Source: Camelus bactrianus
Lineage: Eukaryota > Chordata > Mammalia > Artiodactyla > Camelidae
DNA length: 64,000 nucleotides
Direction: 5' to 3'
Assembly (NCBI RefSeq): GCF_048773025.1
Contig: NC_133541.1
Span: forward strand, 122,911,049-122,975,048
Below are positions 21,248 through 33,919 of this stretch, in pieces (the stretch's first letter is position 1; every line of letters starts with the position of its first letter). The position numbers and the translations under genes were made by a program. The notes under the pieces were generated by a model. That model was not told the DNA's origin and did not search any database. It was given only the letters and a program-made list of their open reading frames with translations.

Positions 21248-24200
21248 CTAGGAGCCCTTCGAAAGTCTTCCCCGAGTCCCTCTCACTGCGGGTTGCCGGG
21301 GAAAGGCGGGGGTTGGGCTGGAAACGCAGTTAGCATCTAGTGCCTCCCCCTGGACAGGGGAGGTAATTAGCGGACTTCCCCCTGCCAGGGAAAACCTGTG
21401 ACACCAGGCAGCTGCGTGGAGGGTGGCCCCGATCCTCGCCCACACATTCGGCTGTGTTCCGGAATTCTGAGTGTGGGGAGGTTCCGTCTTCGGTCTGCAG
21501 CACCCGGGAGAGTGTGGGGAGGTTCCGTCTTCGGTCTGCAGCACCCGGGATCTCCTAGGAGCCCTTCGAGAGTCTTCCCCGAGTCCCTCCCAGTGAGGGC
21601 TGCCGGGGAAATGCGGGGGTTGGGCTGGAAACGCAGGTAGCATCTAGTGCCTCCCCATGGACATGGGAGGTAATTAGCGGACTTCCCCTTGCGGGGGAAC
21701 ACCTGTGACACCAGGAAGCTGCGTGGAGGGCGGCCCCGAACCTCCCCCACACAGTCAGACGTGTTCCGGAATTCTGAGTGTGGGGAGGTTCCGTCTTCTG
21801 TCTGCAGCACCCGGGATCTCCTAGGAGCCCTTCGAGAGTCTTCCCCGAGTCCCTCTCACTGCGGGCAGCTGGGGAAAGGCGGGGGTTGGGCTGGAAACGC
21901 AGGTAGCATCTAGTGCCTCCCCCTGGACAGGGGAGGTAATTAGCGGACTTCCCCCTGCCAGGGAAAACCTGTGACACCAGGAAGCTGCGTGGAGTGTGGC
22001 CCCGATCCTCGCCCACACAGTCGGCTGTGTTCCGGAATTCTGAGTGTGGGGAGGTTCCGTCTTCGGTCTGCAGCACCCGGGATCTCCTTGTAGCCCTTCG
22101 AGAGTCTTCCCCGAGTCCCTCTCACTGCGGGCTGCCGGGGAAAGGCGGGGGTTGGGCTGGAAACGCAGGTAGCATCTAGTGCCTCCCCCTGGACAGGGGA
22201 GGTAATTAGCGGACTTCCCCCTGCCAGGGAAAACCTGTGACACCAGGCAGCTGCGTGGAGGGTGGCGCCGATCCTCGCCCACACAGTCGGGTGTGTTCCG
22301 GAATTCTGAGTGTGAGGAGGTTCCGTCTTCGGTCTGCAGCACCCGGGATCTCCTAGGAGCCCTTCGAGAGTCTTCCCCGAGTCCCTCCCAGTGTGGGCTG
22401 CCGGGGAAAGGCGGGGGTTGGGCTGGAAACGCAGGTAGCATCCAGTGCCTCCCCATGGACAGGGGAGGTAATTAGCGGACTTCCCCTTGCGGGGGAACAC
22501 CTGTGACACCAGGAAGCTGCGTGGAAGGCGGCCCCGAACCTCCCCCACACAGTCAGACGTGTTCCGGAATTCTGAGTGTGGGGAGGTTCCGTCTTCTGTC
22601 TGCAGCACCCTGGATCTCCTAGGAGCCCTTCGAGAGTCTTCCCCGAGTCCCTCACAGTACGGGCTGCCGGGGAAAGGCGGGGGTTTGGCTGGAAACGCAG
22701 GTAGCATCTAGTGCCTCCCCATGGACAGGGGAGGTAATTAGCGGAATTCCCCTTGCGAGGGAACACCTGTGACACCATGAAGCTGCGTGGAGGGCGGCCC
22801 CGAAACTCCCCCACACAGTCAGCCGTGTTCCGGAATTCTGAGTGTGGGGAGGTTCCGTCTTCTGTCTGCAGCACCCGGGATCTCCTAGGAGCCCTTCGAA
22901 AGTCTTCCCCGAGGCCCTCTCACTGGGGGCTGCCGGGGAAAGGCGGGGGTTGGTCTGGAAACGCAGGTAGCATCTAGTGCCTCCCCCTGGACAGGGGAGG
23001 TAATTAGCCGACTTCCCCCTGCCAGGGAAAACCTGTGACACCAGGCAGCTGCGTGGAGGGTGGCCCCGATCCTCGCCCACACATTCGGCTGTGTTCCGGA
23101 ATTCTGAGTGTGGGGAGGTTCCGTCTTCGGTCTGCAGCACCCGGGATCTCCTAGGAGCCCTTCGAGAGTCTTCCCCGAGTCCCTCTCACTGCGGGCTGCC
23201 GGGGAAAGGCGGGGGTTGGGCTGGAAACGCAGGTAGCATCTAGTGCCTCCCCATGGACAGGGGAGGTAATTAGCGGACTTCCCCTTGCGAGGGAACACCT
23301 GTGACACCAGGAAGCTGCGTGGAGGGCGGCCCTGAACCTCACCCACACAGTCACCCTTGTTCCGGAATTCTGAGTGTTGGGAGGATCCGTCTTCTGTCTG
23401 CAGCACCCGGGATCTCCTAGGAGCCCTTCTAGAGTCTTCCCCGACTCCCTCTCACTGCGGGCTGCCGGGGAAATGCGGTGGTTGGGCGGGAAACGCAGGT
23501 AGCATCTAGTGCCTCCCCCTGGACAGGGGAGGTAATTAGCGGACTTCCGCCTGCCAGGGAACACCTGTGACACCAGGAAGCTGCGTGGAGGGCGGCCCCG
23601 AACCTCCCCCACACAGTCAGCCGTGTTCCGGAATTCTGAGTATGGGGAGGTTCCGTCTTCGTTCTGCAGCACCCGGGATCTCCTAGGAGCCCTTCGAGTG
23701 TCTTCCCCGAGTCCTTCCCAGTGCGGGCTGCCGGGGAAAGGCGGGGGTTGGGCTGCAAACGCAGGTAGCATCTAGTGCCTCCCCATGGACAGGGGAGGTA
23801 ATTAGCGGACTTCCACTTGCGAGGGAAAACCTGTGACACCAGGAAGCTGCGTGGAGGGCGGCCCCGAACCTCCCCCACACAGTCAGCCGTGTTCCGGAAT
23901 TCTGAGTGTGGGGAGGTTCGGTCTTCTGTCTGCAGCACCTGGGATCTCCTAGGAGCAGTTCGAGTGTCTTCCCCGAGTCCTTCCCAGTGCGGGCTGCCGG
24001 GGAAAGGCGGTGGTTGGGCTGGAAACGCAGGTAGCATCTAGTGCCTCCCCATGGACAGGGGAGGTAATTAGCGGACTTCCCCTTGCGAGGGAACACCTGT
24101 GACACCAGGAAGCTGCGTGGAGGGCGGCCCTGAACCTCACCCACACAATCACCCTTGTTCCGGAATTCTGAGTGTGGGGAGGTTCCGTCTTCTGTCTGCA

Positions 24201-25170
24201 GCACCCGGGATCTCTTAGGAGCCCTACGAGTGTCTCCCCCGAGTCCCTCCCAGTGCGGGCTGCCGGGGAAATTCGGGGGTTTGGCTGGAAACGCAGGTAG
24301 CATCTAGTGCCACCCCATGGACAGGGGAGGTAATTAGCGGACTTGCCCTTGCGAGGGAACACCTGAGACACCAGGAAGCTGCGTGGAGGGCGACCCTAAA
24401 CCTCCCCCACACAGTCACCCGAGTTCCGGAATTCTTAGTGTGCGGAGGTTCCGTCTTCTGTCTGCAGCATCCGGGATCACCTAGGAGCCGTTCGAGGGTC
24501 TTCCCCGAGTCCCTCCCACCGTGGGCTGCCTGGGAAAGGCGGGGGTTTGGCTGGAAAAGCAGGTTGCATCTAGTGCCTCCACATGGACAGGGGAGGTAAT
24601 TAGCGGACTTCCCCTTGCTAGGGAACACCTGTGACACCAGGAAGCTGCGTGGAGGGCGGCCATAAACCTCACCCACACAGTCAACCGTGTTCCGGAATTC
24701 TGAGTGTGGGGAGGTTCCGTCTTCTGTCTGCAGCACCCGGGATCTCCAAGGAGCCTTTCGAGAGTCTTCCCCGAGTCCCTCTCACTGCGGGCTGCCGGGG
24801 AATAGCGGGGGTTGGGCTGGAAACGCACGTAGCATCTAGTGCCTCCCCCTGGACAGGGGAGGTAATTAGCGGAATTCCCCCTGCCAGGGAAAACCTGTGA
24901 CACCAGGCAGCTGCGTGGATGGCGGCCCCGAACCTCGTCCACACAGTCAGCCTTGTTCCGGAATTCTGAGTGTGGGGAGGTTCCGTCTTCTGTCTGCAGC
25001 ACCCGGGATCTACTAGGAGCCCTTCGAGTGTCTCCCCCGAGTCCCTCCCAGTGCGGGCTGCCGGGGAAATGCGGGGGTTGGGCTGGAAACGCAGGTAGCA
25101 TCTAGTGCCTCCCCAAGGACAGGGGAGGTAATTAGCGGACTTCCCCTTGCGAGGGAACACCTGTGACACC
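21248..25170 (+). repeat. Three-copy higher-order repeat, copy 2
   Basis: It repeats copy 1 from its first base, then continues through about four further units that copy 3 also has (24.2-25.17 kb). One unit present in copy 1 at about 19.92-20.18 kb is absent here: near 23.2 kb the left half of that unit is joined to the right half of the next. The copy also contains the 41-bp duplication at 21469-21550. Confidence 0.86.
21469..21550 (+). repeat. 41-bp tandem duplication inside one monomer
   Basis: The segment from GAGTGTGGGG through GCACCCGGGA, 41 bp, occurs twice in a row (21469-21509 and 21510-21550) without differences. The corresponding places in copy 1 (about 18.29 kb) and copy 3 (about 25.25 kb) have it once. 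The repeated segment is bounded by GAGTGTGGGG and CCCGGGA, sharing GA at its junctions, which fits replication slippage or short-homology repair. Confidence 0.95.
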
Positions 25171-25269
25171 AGGAATCTGCGTGGAGGGCGGCCCCTAACC
25201 TCCCCCACACAGACAGCCGTGTTCCGGAATTCTGAGTGTGGGGAGGTTCGGTCTTCTGTCTGCAGCACC

Positions 25270-28200
25270 CGGGATCTCCTAGGAGCCCTTCGAGAGTCTT
25301 CCCCGAGTCCCTCCCAGTGAGGGCTGCCGGGGAAATGCGGGGGTTGGGCTGGAAACGCAGGTAGCATCTAGTGCCTCCCCATGGACATGGGAGGTAAATA
25401 GCGGACTTCCCCTTGCGGGGGAACACCTGTGACACCAGGAAGCTGCGTGGAGGGCGGCCCCGAACCTCCCCCACACAGTCAGACGTGTTCCGGAATTCTG
25501 AGTGTGGGGAGGTTCCGTCTTCTGTCTGCAGCACCCGGGATCTCCTAGGAGCCCTTCGAGAGTCTTCCCCGAGTCCCTCTCACTGCGGGCAGCTGGGGAA
25601 AGGCGGGGGTTGGGCTGGAAACGCAGGTAGCATCTAGTGCCTCCCCCTGGACAGGGGAGGTAATTAGCGGACTTCCCCCTGCCAGGGAAAACCTGTGACA
25701 CCAGGAAGCTGCGTGGAGTGTGGCCCCGATCCTCGCCCACACAGTCGGCTGTGTTCCGGAATTCTGAGTGTGGGGAGGTTCCGTCTTCGGTCTGCAGCAC
25801 CCGGGATCTCCTTGTAGCCCTTCGAGAGTCTTCCCCGAGTCCCTCTCACTGCGGGCTGCCGGGGAAAGGCGGGGGTTGGGCTGGAAACGCAGGTAGCATC
25901 TAGTGCCTCCCCCTGGACAGGGGAGGTAATTAGCGGACTTCCCCCTGCCAGGGAAAACCTGTGACACCAGGCAGCTGCGTGGAGGGTGGCGCCGATCCTC
26001 GCCCACACAGTCGGCTGTGTTCCGGAATTCTGAGTGTGAGGAGGTTCCGTCTTCGGTCTGCAGCACCCGGGATCTCCTAGGAGCCCTTCGAGAGTCTTCC
26101 CCGAGTCCCTCCCAGTGTGGGCTGCCGGGGAAAGGCGGGGGTTGGGCTGGAAACGCAGGTAGCATCCAGTGCCTCCCCATGGACAGGGGAGGTAATTAGC
26201 GGACTTCCCCTTGCGGGGGAACACCTGTGACACCAGGAAGCTGCGTGGAGGGCGGCCCCGAACCTCCCCCACACAGTCAGACGTGTTCCGGAATTCTGAG
26301 TGTGGGGAGGTTCCGTCTTCTGTCTGCAGCACCCTGGATCTCCTAGGAGCCCTTCGAGAGTCTTCCCCGAGTCCCTCACAGTACGGGCTGCCGGGGAAAG
26401 GCGGGGGTTTGGCTGGAAACGCAGGTAGCATCTAGTGCCTCCCCATGGACAGGGGAGGTAATTAGCGGAATTCCCCTTGCGAGGGAACACCTGTGACACC
26501 ATGAAGCTGCGTGGAGGGCGGCCCCGAAACTCCCCCACACAGTCAGCCGTGTTCCGGAATTCTGAGTGTGGGGAGGTTCCGTCTTCTGTCTGCAGCACCC
26601 GGGATCTCCTAGGAGCCCTTCGAAAGTCTTCCCCGAGGCCCTCTCACTGGGGGCTGCCGGGGAAAGGCGGGGGTTGGTCTGGAAACGCAGGTAGCATCTA
26701 GTGCCTCCCCCTGGACAGGGGAGGTAATTAGCCGACTTCCCCCTGCCAGGGAAAACCTGTGACACCAGGCAGCTGCGTGGAGGGTGGCCCCGATCCTCGC
26801 CCACACATTCGGCTGTGTTCCGGAATTCTGAGTGTGGGGAGGTTCCGTCTTCGGTCTGCAGCACCCGGGATCTCCTAGGAGCCCTTCGAGAGTCTTCCCC
26901 GAGTCCCTCTCACTGCGGGCTGCCGGGGAAAGGCGGGGGTTGGGCTGGAAACGCAGGTAGCATCTAGTGCCTCCCCCTGGACAGGGGAGGTAATTAGCGG
27001 ACTTCCGCCTGTCAGGGAACACCTGTGACACCAGGAAGCTGCGTGGAGGGCGGCCCCGAACCTCCCCCACACAGTCAGCCGTGTTCCGGAATTCTGAGTG
27101 TGGGGAGGTTCCGTCTTCGTTCTGCAGCACCCGGGATCTCCTAGGAGCCCTTCGAGAGCCTTCCCCGAGTCCCTCTCACTGCGGGCTGCCGGGGAAAAGC
27201 GGGGGTTGGGCTGGAAACGCAGGTAGCATCTAGTGCCTCCCCATGGACAGGGGAGGTAATTAGCGGACTTCCCCTTGCGAGGGAACACCTGTGACACCAG
27301 GAAGCTGCGTGGAGGGCGGCCCTGAACCTCACCCACACAGTCACCCTTGTTCCGGAATTCTGAGTGTTGGGAGGATCCGTCTTCTGTCTGCAGCACCCGG
27401 GATCTCCTAGGAGCCCTTCTAGAGTCTTCCCCGAGTCCTTCCCAGTGCGGGCTGCCGGGGAAAGGCGGGGGTTGGGCTGCAAACGCAGGTAGCATCTAGT
27501 GCCTCCCCATGGACAGGGGAGGTAATTAGCGGACTTCCCCTTGCGAGGGAAAACCTGTGACACCAGGAAGCTGCGTGGAGGGCGGCCCCGAACCTCCCCC
27601 ACACAGTCAGCCGTGTTCCGGAATTCTGAGTGTGGGGAGGTTCGGTCTTCTGTCTGCAGCACCTGGGATCTCCTAGGAGCAGTTCGAGTGTCTTCCCCGA
27701 GTCCTTCCCAGTGCGGGCTGCCGGGGAAAGGCGGTGGTTGGGCTGGAAACGCAGGTAGCATCTAGTGCCTCCCCATGGACAGGGGAGGTAATTAGCGGAC
27801 TTCCCCTTGCGAGGGAACACCTGTGACACCAGGAAGCTGCGTGGAGGGCGGCCCTGAACCTCACCCACACAATCACCCTTGTTCCGGAATTCTGAGTGTG
27901 GGGAGGTTCCGTCTTCTGTCTGCAGCACCCGGGATCTCTTAGGAGCCCTACGAGTGTCTCCCCCGAGTCCCTCCCAGTGCGGGCTGCCGGGGAAATTCGG
28001 GGGTTTGGCTGGAAACGCAGGTAGCATCTAGTGCCACCCCATGGACAGGGGAGGTAATTAGCGGACTTGCCCTTGCGAGGGAACACCTGAGACACCAGGA
28101 AGCTGCGTGGAGGGCGACCCTAAACCTCCCCCACACAGTCACCCGAGTTCCGGAATTCTTAGTGTGCGGAGGTTCCGTCTTCTGTCTGCAGCATCCGGGA

Positions 28201-28890
28201 TCACCTAGGAGCCGTTCGAGGGTCTTCCCCGAGTCCCTCCCACCGTGGGCTGCCTGGGAAAGGCGGGGGTTTGGCTGGAAAAGCAGGTTGCATCTAGTGC
28301 CTCCACATGGACAGGGGAGGTAATTAGCGGACTTCCCCTTGCTAGGGAACACCTGTGACACCAGGAAGCTGCGTGGAGGGCGGCCATAAACCTCACCCAC
28401 ACAGTCAACCGTGTTCCGGAATTCTGAGTGTGGGGAGGTTCCGTCTTCTGTCTGCAGCACCCGGGATCTCCAAGGAGCCTTTCGAGAGTCTTCCCCGAGT
28501 CCCTCTCACTGCGGGCTGCCGGGGAATAGCGGGGGTTGGGCTGGAAACGCACGTAGCATCTAGTGACTCCCCCTGGACAGGGGAGGTAATTAGCGGAATT
28601 CCCCCTGCCAGGGAAAACCTGTGACACCAGGCAGCTGCGTGGATGGCGGCCCCGAACCTCGTCCACACAGTCAGCCTTGTTCCGGAATTCTGAGTGTGGG
28701 GAGGTTCCGTCTTCTGTCTGCAGCACCCGGGATCTACTAGGAGCCCTTCGAGTGTCTCCCCCGAGTCCCTCCCAGTGCGGGCTGCCGGGGAAATGCGGGG
28801 GTTGGGCTGGAAACGCAGGTAGCATCTAGTGCCTCCCCAAGGACAGGGGAGGTAATTAGCGGACTTCCTCTTGCGAGGGAACACCTGAGA
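25270..28890 (+). repeat. Three-copy higher-order repeat, copy 3
   Basis: It matches copy 2 at a displacement of 3724 bp (fourteen units) over most of its length. It keeps the unit missing from copy 2, but lacks a different unit found at about 20.46-20.72 kb in copy 1 and 23.43-23.68 kb in copy 2. Near 27.42 kb the left part of the missing unit is joined to the next one. Similarity to copy 2 ends at about 28.89 kb. Confidence 0.86.
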
Positions 28891-31800
28891 CACCAGGAAG
28901 CTGCGTGGAGGGCGGCCCTAAACCTCCCCCACACAGTCACCCGTGTTCCGGAATTCTGAGTGTGGGGAGGTTCCGTCTTCTGTCTGCAGCACCCGGGATC
29001 TCCTAGGAGCCCTTCGAGGGTCTTCCCCGAGTCCCTCCCTGTGCGGGATGTCGGGAAAAGGCGGGGGTTGGGCTGGAAAAGCAGGTAGCATCTAGTGCCA
29101 CCCCATGGACAGGAGAGGTAATTAGCGGACTTCCCCTTGCGAGGGAATACCTGTGACACCAGGAAGCTTCGTGGAGGTCGTCCCTGAACCTCCCCCACAC
29201 AGTCAGCCGTGTTCCGGAATTCTGAGTGTGGGGAGGTTCCGTCTTCGTTCTGCAGCACCTGGGATCTCCTAGGAGCACTTCGAGTGACTCCGCCGAGTCC
29301 CTCCCAGTGCGGGCTGCCGGGGAAAAGCGGGGGTTGGGCTGGAAACTCAGGTAGCATCTAGTGCCTCCCCATGGACAGGGGAGGTAATTAGCGGACTTCC
29401 CCTTGCGAGGGAACACCTGTGACACCATGAAGCTGCGTGGAGGGCGGCCCCGAACCTCAACCACACAGTCAGCCGTGTTCCGGAATTCTGAGTGTGGGGA
29501 GGTTCCGTCTTCTGTCTGCAGCACCCGGGATCTCCTAGGAGCCCTTCGAGAGTCTTCCCCGAGTCCCTCTCACTGCGGGCTGCTGGGGAAAGGCGGGGGT
29601 TGGGCTGGAAACGCAGGTAGCATCTAGTGCCTCCCCCTGGACAGGGGAGGTAATTAGCGGACTTCCCCCTACCAGGGAAAACCTGTGACACCAGGCAGCT
29701 GCGTGGAGTGTGGCCCCGATCCTCGCCCACACAGTCGGTTGTGTTCCGGAATTCTGAGTGTGGGGAGGTTCCGTCTTCGGTCTGCAGCACCCGGGATCTC
29801 CTAGGAGCCCTTCGAGAGTCTTCCCCGAGTCCCTCTCACTGCGGGCTGCCGGGGAAAGGCGGGGGTTGGGCTGGAAACGCAGGTAGCATCTAGTGCCTCC
29901 CCCTGGACAGGGGAGGTAATTATCGGACTTCCCCCTGCCAGGGAAAACCTGTGACACCAGGCAGCTGCGTGGAGGGTGGCCCCGATCCTCGCCCACACAT
30001 TCGGCTGTGTTCCGGAATTCTGAGTGTGAGGAGGTTCCGTCTTCGGTCTGCAGCACCCGGGATCTCCTAGGAGCCCTTCGAGAGTCTTCCCCGAGTCCCT
30101 CCCAGTGCGGGCTGCCGGGGAAAGGCGGGTGTTGGGCTGGAAACGCAGGTAGCATCTAGTGCCTCCCCATGGACAGGGGAGGTAATTAGCGGACTTTCCC
30201 TTGCGAGGGAACACCTGTGACACCAGGAAGCTGCGTGGAGGGCGGTCCCGAACCTCCCCCACACAGTCAGCCGTGTTCCGGAATTCTGAGTGTGGGGAGG
30301 TTCCGTCTTCTGTCTGCAGCATCCGGGATCTCCTAGGAGCCCTTCGAGAGACTTCTCCCAGTCCCTCTCACTGCGGGCCGCCGGGGAAAAGCGGGGGTTG
30401 GGCTGGAAACGCAGGTAGCATCTAGTGCCTCCCCATGGACAGGGGAGGTAATTAGCGGACTTCCCCTTGCGAGGGAACACCTGTGACACCAGGAAGCTGC
30501 GTGGAGGGCGGCCCTGAACCTCTCCCACAGTCACCCTTGTTCCAGAATTCTGAGTGTTGGGAGGTTCCGTCTTTTGTCTGCAGCACCCGGGATCTCCTAG
30601 TAGCCCTTCTAGAGTCTTCCCCGAGTCCCTCTCACTGCGGGCTGCCGGGGAAATGCGGTGGTTGGGCTGGAAACGCAGGTAGCATCTAGTGCCTCCCCCT
30701 GGACAGGGGAGGTAATTAGCGGACTTCCGCCTGCCAGGGAACACCTGTGACACCAGGAAGCTGCGTGGAGGGCGGCCCCGAACCTCCCCCACACAGTCAG
30801 CCGTGTTGCGGAATTCTGAGTGTGGGGAGGTTCCGTCTTCGTTCTGCAGCACCCGGGATCTCCTAGGAGCCCTTCGAGTGTCTTCCCCGAGTCCTTCCCA
30901 GTGCGGGCTGCCGGGGAAAGGCGGGTGTTGGGCTGCAAATGCAGGTAGCATCTAGTGCCTCCCCCTGGACAGGGGAGGTAATTAGCGGACTTCCCCTTGC
31001 GAGGGAAAACCTGTGACACCAGGAAGCTGCGTGGAGGGCGGCCCCGAACCTCCCCCACACAGTCAGCCGTGTTCCGGAATTCTGAGTGTGGGGAGGTTCC
31101 GTCTTCTGTCTGCAGCACCCGGGATCTCCTAGGAGCAGTTCGAGGGTCTTCCCCGAGTCCTTCCCAGTGCGGGCTGCCGGGGAAAGGCGGGAGTTGGGCT
31201 GGAAACGCAGGTAGCATCTAGTGCCTCCCCATGGACAGGGGAGGTAATTAGCGGACTTCCCCTTGCGAGGGAACACCTGTGACACCAGGAAGCTGCGTGG
31301 AGGGCGGCCCTGAACCTCACCCACACAATCACACTTGTTCCGGAATTCTGAGTGTGGGGAGGTTCCGTCTTCTGTCTGCAGCACCCGGGATCTCCTAGGA
31401 GCCCTACGAGTGTCTCCCCCAAGTCCCTCCCAGTGCGGGCTGCCGGGGAAATGCGGGGGTGTGGCTGGAAAAGCAGGTAGCATCTAGTGCCTCCCCATGG
31501 ACAGGGGAGGTAATTAGCGGACTTCCACTTGCGAGGGAACACCTGAGACACCAGGAAGCTGCGTGGAGGGCGACCCTAAACCTCCCCCACACAGTCGCCC
31601 GAGTTCCGGAATTCTGAGTGTGGGGAGGTTCCGTCTTCTGTCTGCAGCATCCGGGATCACCTAGGAGCCGTTCGAGGGTCTTCCCCGAGTCCCTCCCACC
31701 GTGGGCTGCCTGGGAAAGGCGGGGGTTTGGCTGGAAACGCAGGTAGCATCTAGTGCCTCCACATGGACAGGGGAGGTAATTAGCGGACTTCCCCTTGCGA

Positions 31801-32250
31801 GGGAACACCTGTGACACCAGGAAGCTGCGTGGAGGGCGGCCATAAACCTCACCCACACAGTCAACCGTGTTCCGGAATTCTGAGTGTGGGGAGGTTGCGT
31901 CTTCTGTCTGCAGCACCCGGGATCTCCAAGGAGCCCTTCGAGAGTCTTCCCCGAGTCCCTCTCACTGCGGGCTGCCGGGGAATAGCGGGGGTTGGGCTGG
32001 AAACGCAGGTAGCATCTAGTGCCTCCCCCTGGACAGGGGAGGTAATTAGCGGAATTCCCCCTGCCAGGGAAAACCTGTGACACCAGGCAACTGCGTGGAG
32101 GGCGGCCCCGAACCTCGCCCACACAGTCAGCCGTGTTCCGGAATTCTGAGTGTGGGGAGGTTCCGTCTTCTGTCTGCAGCACCCGGGATCTACTAGGAGC
32201 CCTTCGAATGTCTCCCCCGAGTCCCTCCCAGTGCGGGCTGCCGGGGAAAG
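28891..32250 (+). repeat. Mosaic stretch with an older fourth partial copy
   Basis: From about 30.5 to 32.25 kb the units follow the same order as 27.1-28.75 kb at a displacement of 3456 bp (thirteen units less two bases), with more differences than separate copies 1-3. The first part (28.9-30.5 kb) is mixed and includes units with the GATCCTCGCCC and CTTCGGTCTG variants near 29.7-30.05 kb. One unit near 30.53 kb lacks two bases (CTCCCACAGTC). Confidence 0.75.
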
Positions 32251-33919
32251 GCGGGGGTTGGGCTGGAAAAGCAGGTAGCATCTAGTGCCTCCCCATGGAC
32301 AGGGGAGGTAATTAGCGGATTTCCCCTTGCGAGGGAACACCTGTGACACCTGGAAGCTGCCTGGAAGGCGGCCCTAAACGTCACACACACAGTCACACTT
32401 GTTCCGGAATTCTGAGTGTGGGGAGGTTCCGTCTTCTGTCTGCAGCACCCGGGATCTCCTAGGAGCCCTTCGAGAGTGTTCCCCGAGTCCCTCTCACTGC
32501 GGGCTGCCGGGGAAAAGCGGGGGTTGGGCTGGAAACGCAGGTAGCATCTAGTGCCTCCCCCTGGACAGGGGAGGTAATTAGAGGACTTCCGCCTGCCAGG
32601 GAACACCTGTGACACCAGGAAACTGCGTGGAGGGCGGCCCCTAACCTCCCCCACACAGACAGCCGTGTTCCGGAATTCTGAGTGTGGGGAGGTTCCGTCT
32701 TCTGTCTGCAGCACCCGGGATCTCCTAGGAGCCCTACGAGAGTCTCCCCCGAGTCCCTCCCAGTGCGGGCTGCCGGGGAAAGGCGGGGGTTGGGCTGGAA
32801 ACGCAGGTAGCATCTAGTGCCTCCCCATGGACAGGGTAGGTTATTAGCGGACTTCCCCTACCAGGGAAAACCTGTCACACAAGGGAGATGCGTGGAGGGC
32901 GGCCCAGAACCTCGCCCACACAGTCGGCTGTGTTCCGGAATTCTGAGTGTGGGGAGGTTCCGTCTTCTGTCTGCAGCACCAGGGATCTCCTAAGAGCCCT
33001 TCGAGAGTCTTCCCCGAGTCCCTCTCACTGCGGGCTGCCGGGGAAAGGCGGGGGTTGGGCTGGAAACGCAGGTAGCATCTAGTGCCTCCCCCTGGACAGG
33101 GGAGGTAATTAGCGGACTTCCCCCTGCCAGGGAAAACCTGTGACACCAGGCAGCTGCGTGGAGGGTGGCCCCGATCCTCGCCCACACATTCGGCTGTGTT
33201 CCGGAATTCTGAGTGTGAGGAGGTTCCGTCTTCGGTCTGCAGCACCCGGGATCTCCTAGGAGCCCTTCAAGAGTCTTCCCCGAGTCCCTCCCAGTGCGGG
33301 CTGCCGGGGAAAGGCGGTGGTTTGGATGGAAACGCAGGTAGCATCTAGTGCCTCCCCATGGACAGGGGAGGTAATTAGCGGAATTCCCCTTGCGGGGGAA
33401 CACCTGTGACACCAGGAAGCTGCGTGGAGGGCGGCCCCGAACCTCCCCCACACAGTCAGACGTGTTCCGGAATTCTGAGTGTGGGGAGGTTCCGTCTTCT
33501 GTCTGCAGCACCCGGGATCTCCTAGGAGCCCTTCGAGAGTCTTCCACGAGTCCCTCACAGTACGGGCTGCCGGGGAAAGGCGGGGGTTGGTCTGGAAACG
33601 CAGGTAGCATCTAGTGCCTCCCCCTGAACAGGGGAGGTAATTAGCGGACTTCCGCCTGCCAGGGAACACCTGTGACACCAGGAAGCTGCGTGGAGGGAGG
33701 CACCGAACCTCCCCCACACAGTCAGCCGTGTTCCGGAATTCTGAGTGTGGGGAGGTTCCGTCTTCGTTCTGCAGCACCCGGGATCTCCTAGGAGCACTTA
33801 GAGTGTCTTCCCCAAGTCCTTCACAGTGCGGGCTGCCGGGGAAAGGCTTGGGTTGGACTGCAAAGGCAGGTAGCATCTAGTGCCTCCCCTTGGACTGAGG
33901 AGGTAATTAGCTGACTTCC
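32251..33919 (+). repeat. Mosaic stretch
   Basis: About six monomers. 33.2-33.56 kb recurs at 35.6-35.95 kb (displacement 2391), while 33.56-33.9 kb recurs at 36.2-36.55 kb (displacement 2656). The change of displacement by one unit within a short distance shows an insertion or loss of a monomer. A one-base loss lies near 32.87 kb (CCCCTACCAGG). Confidence 0.75.
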
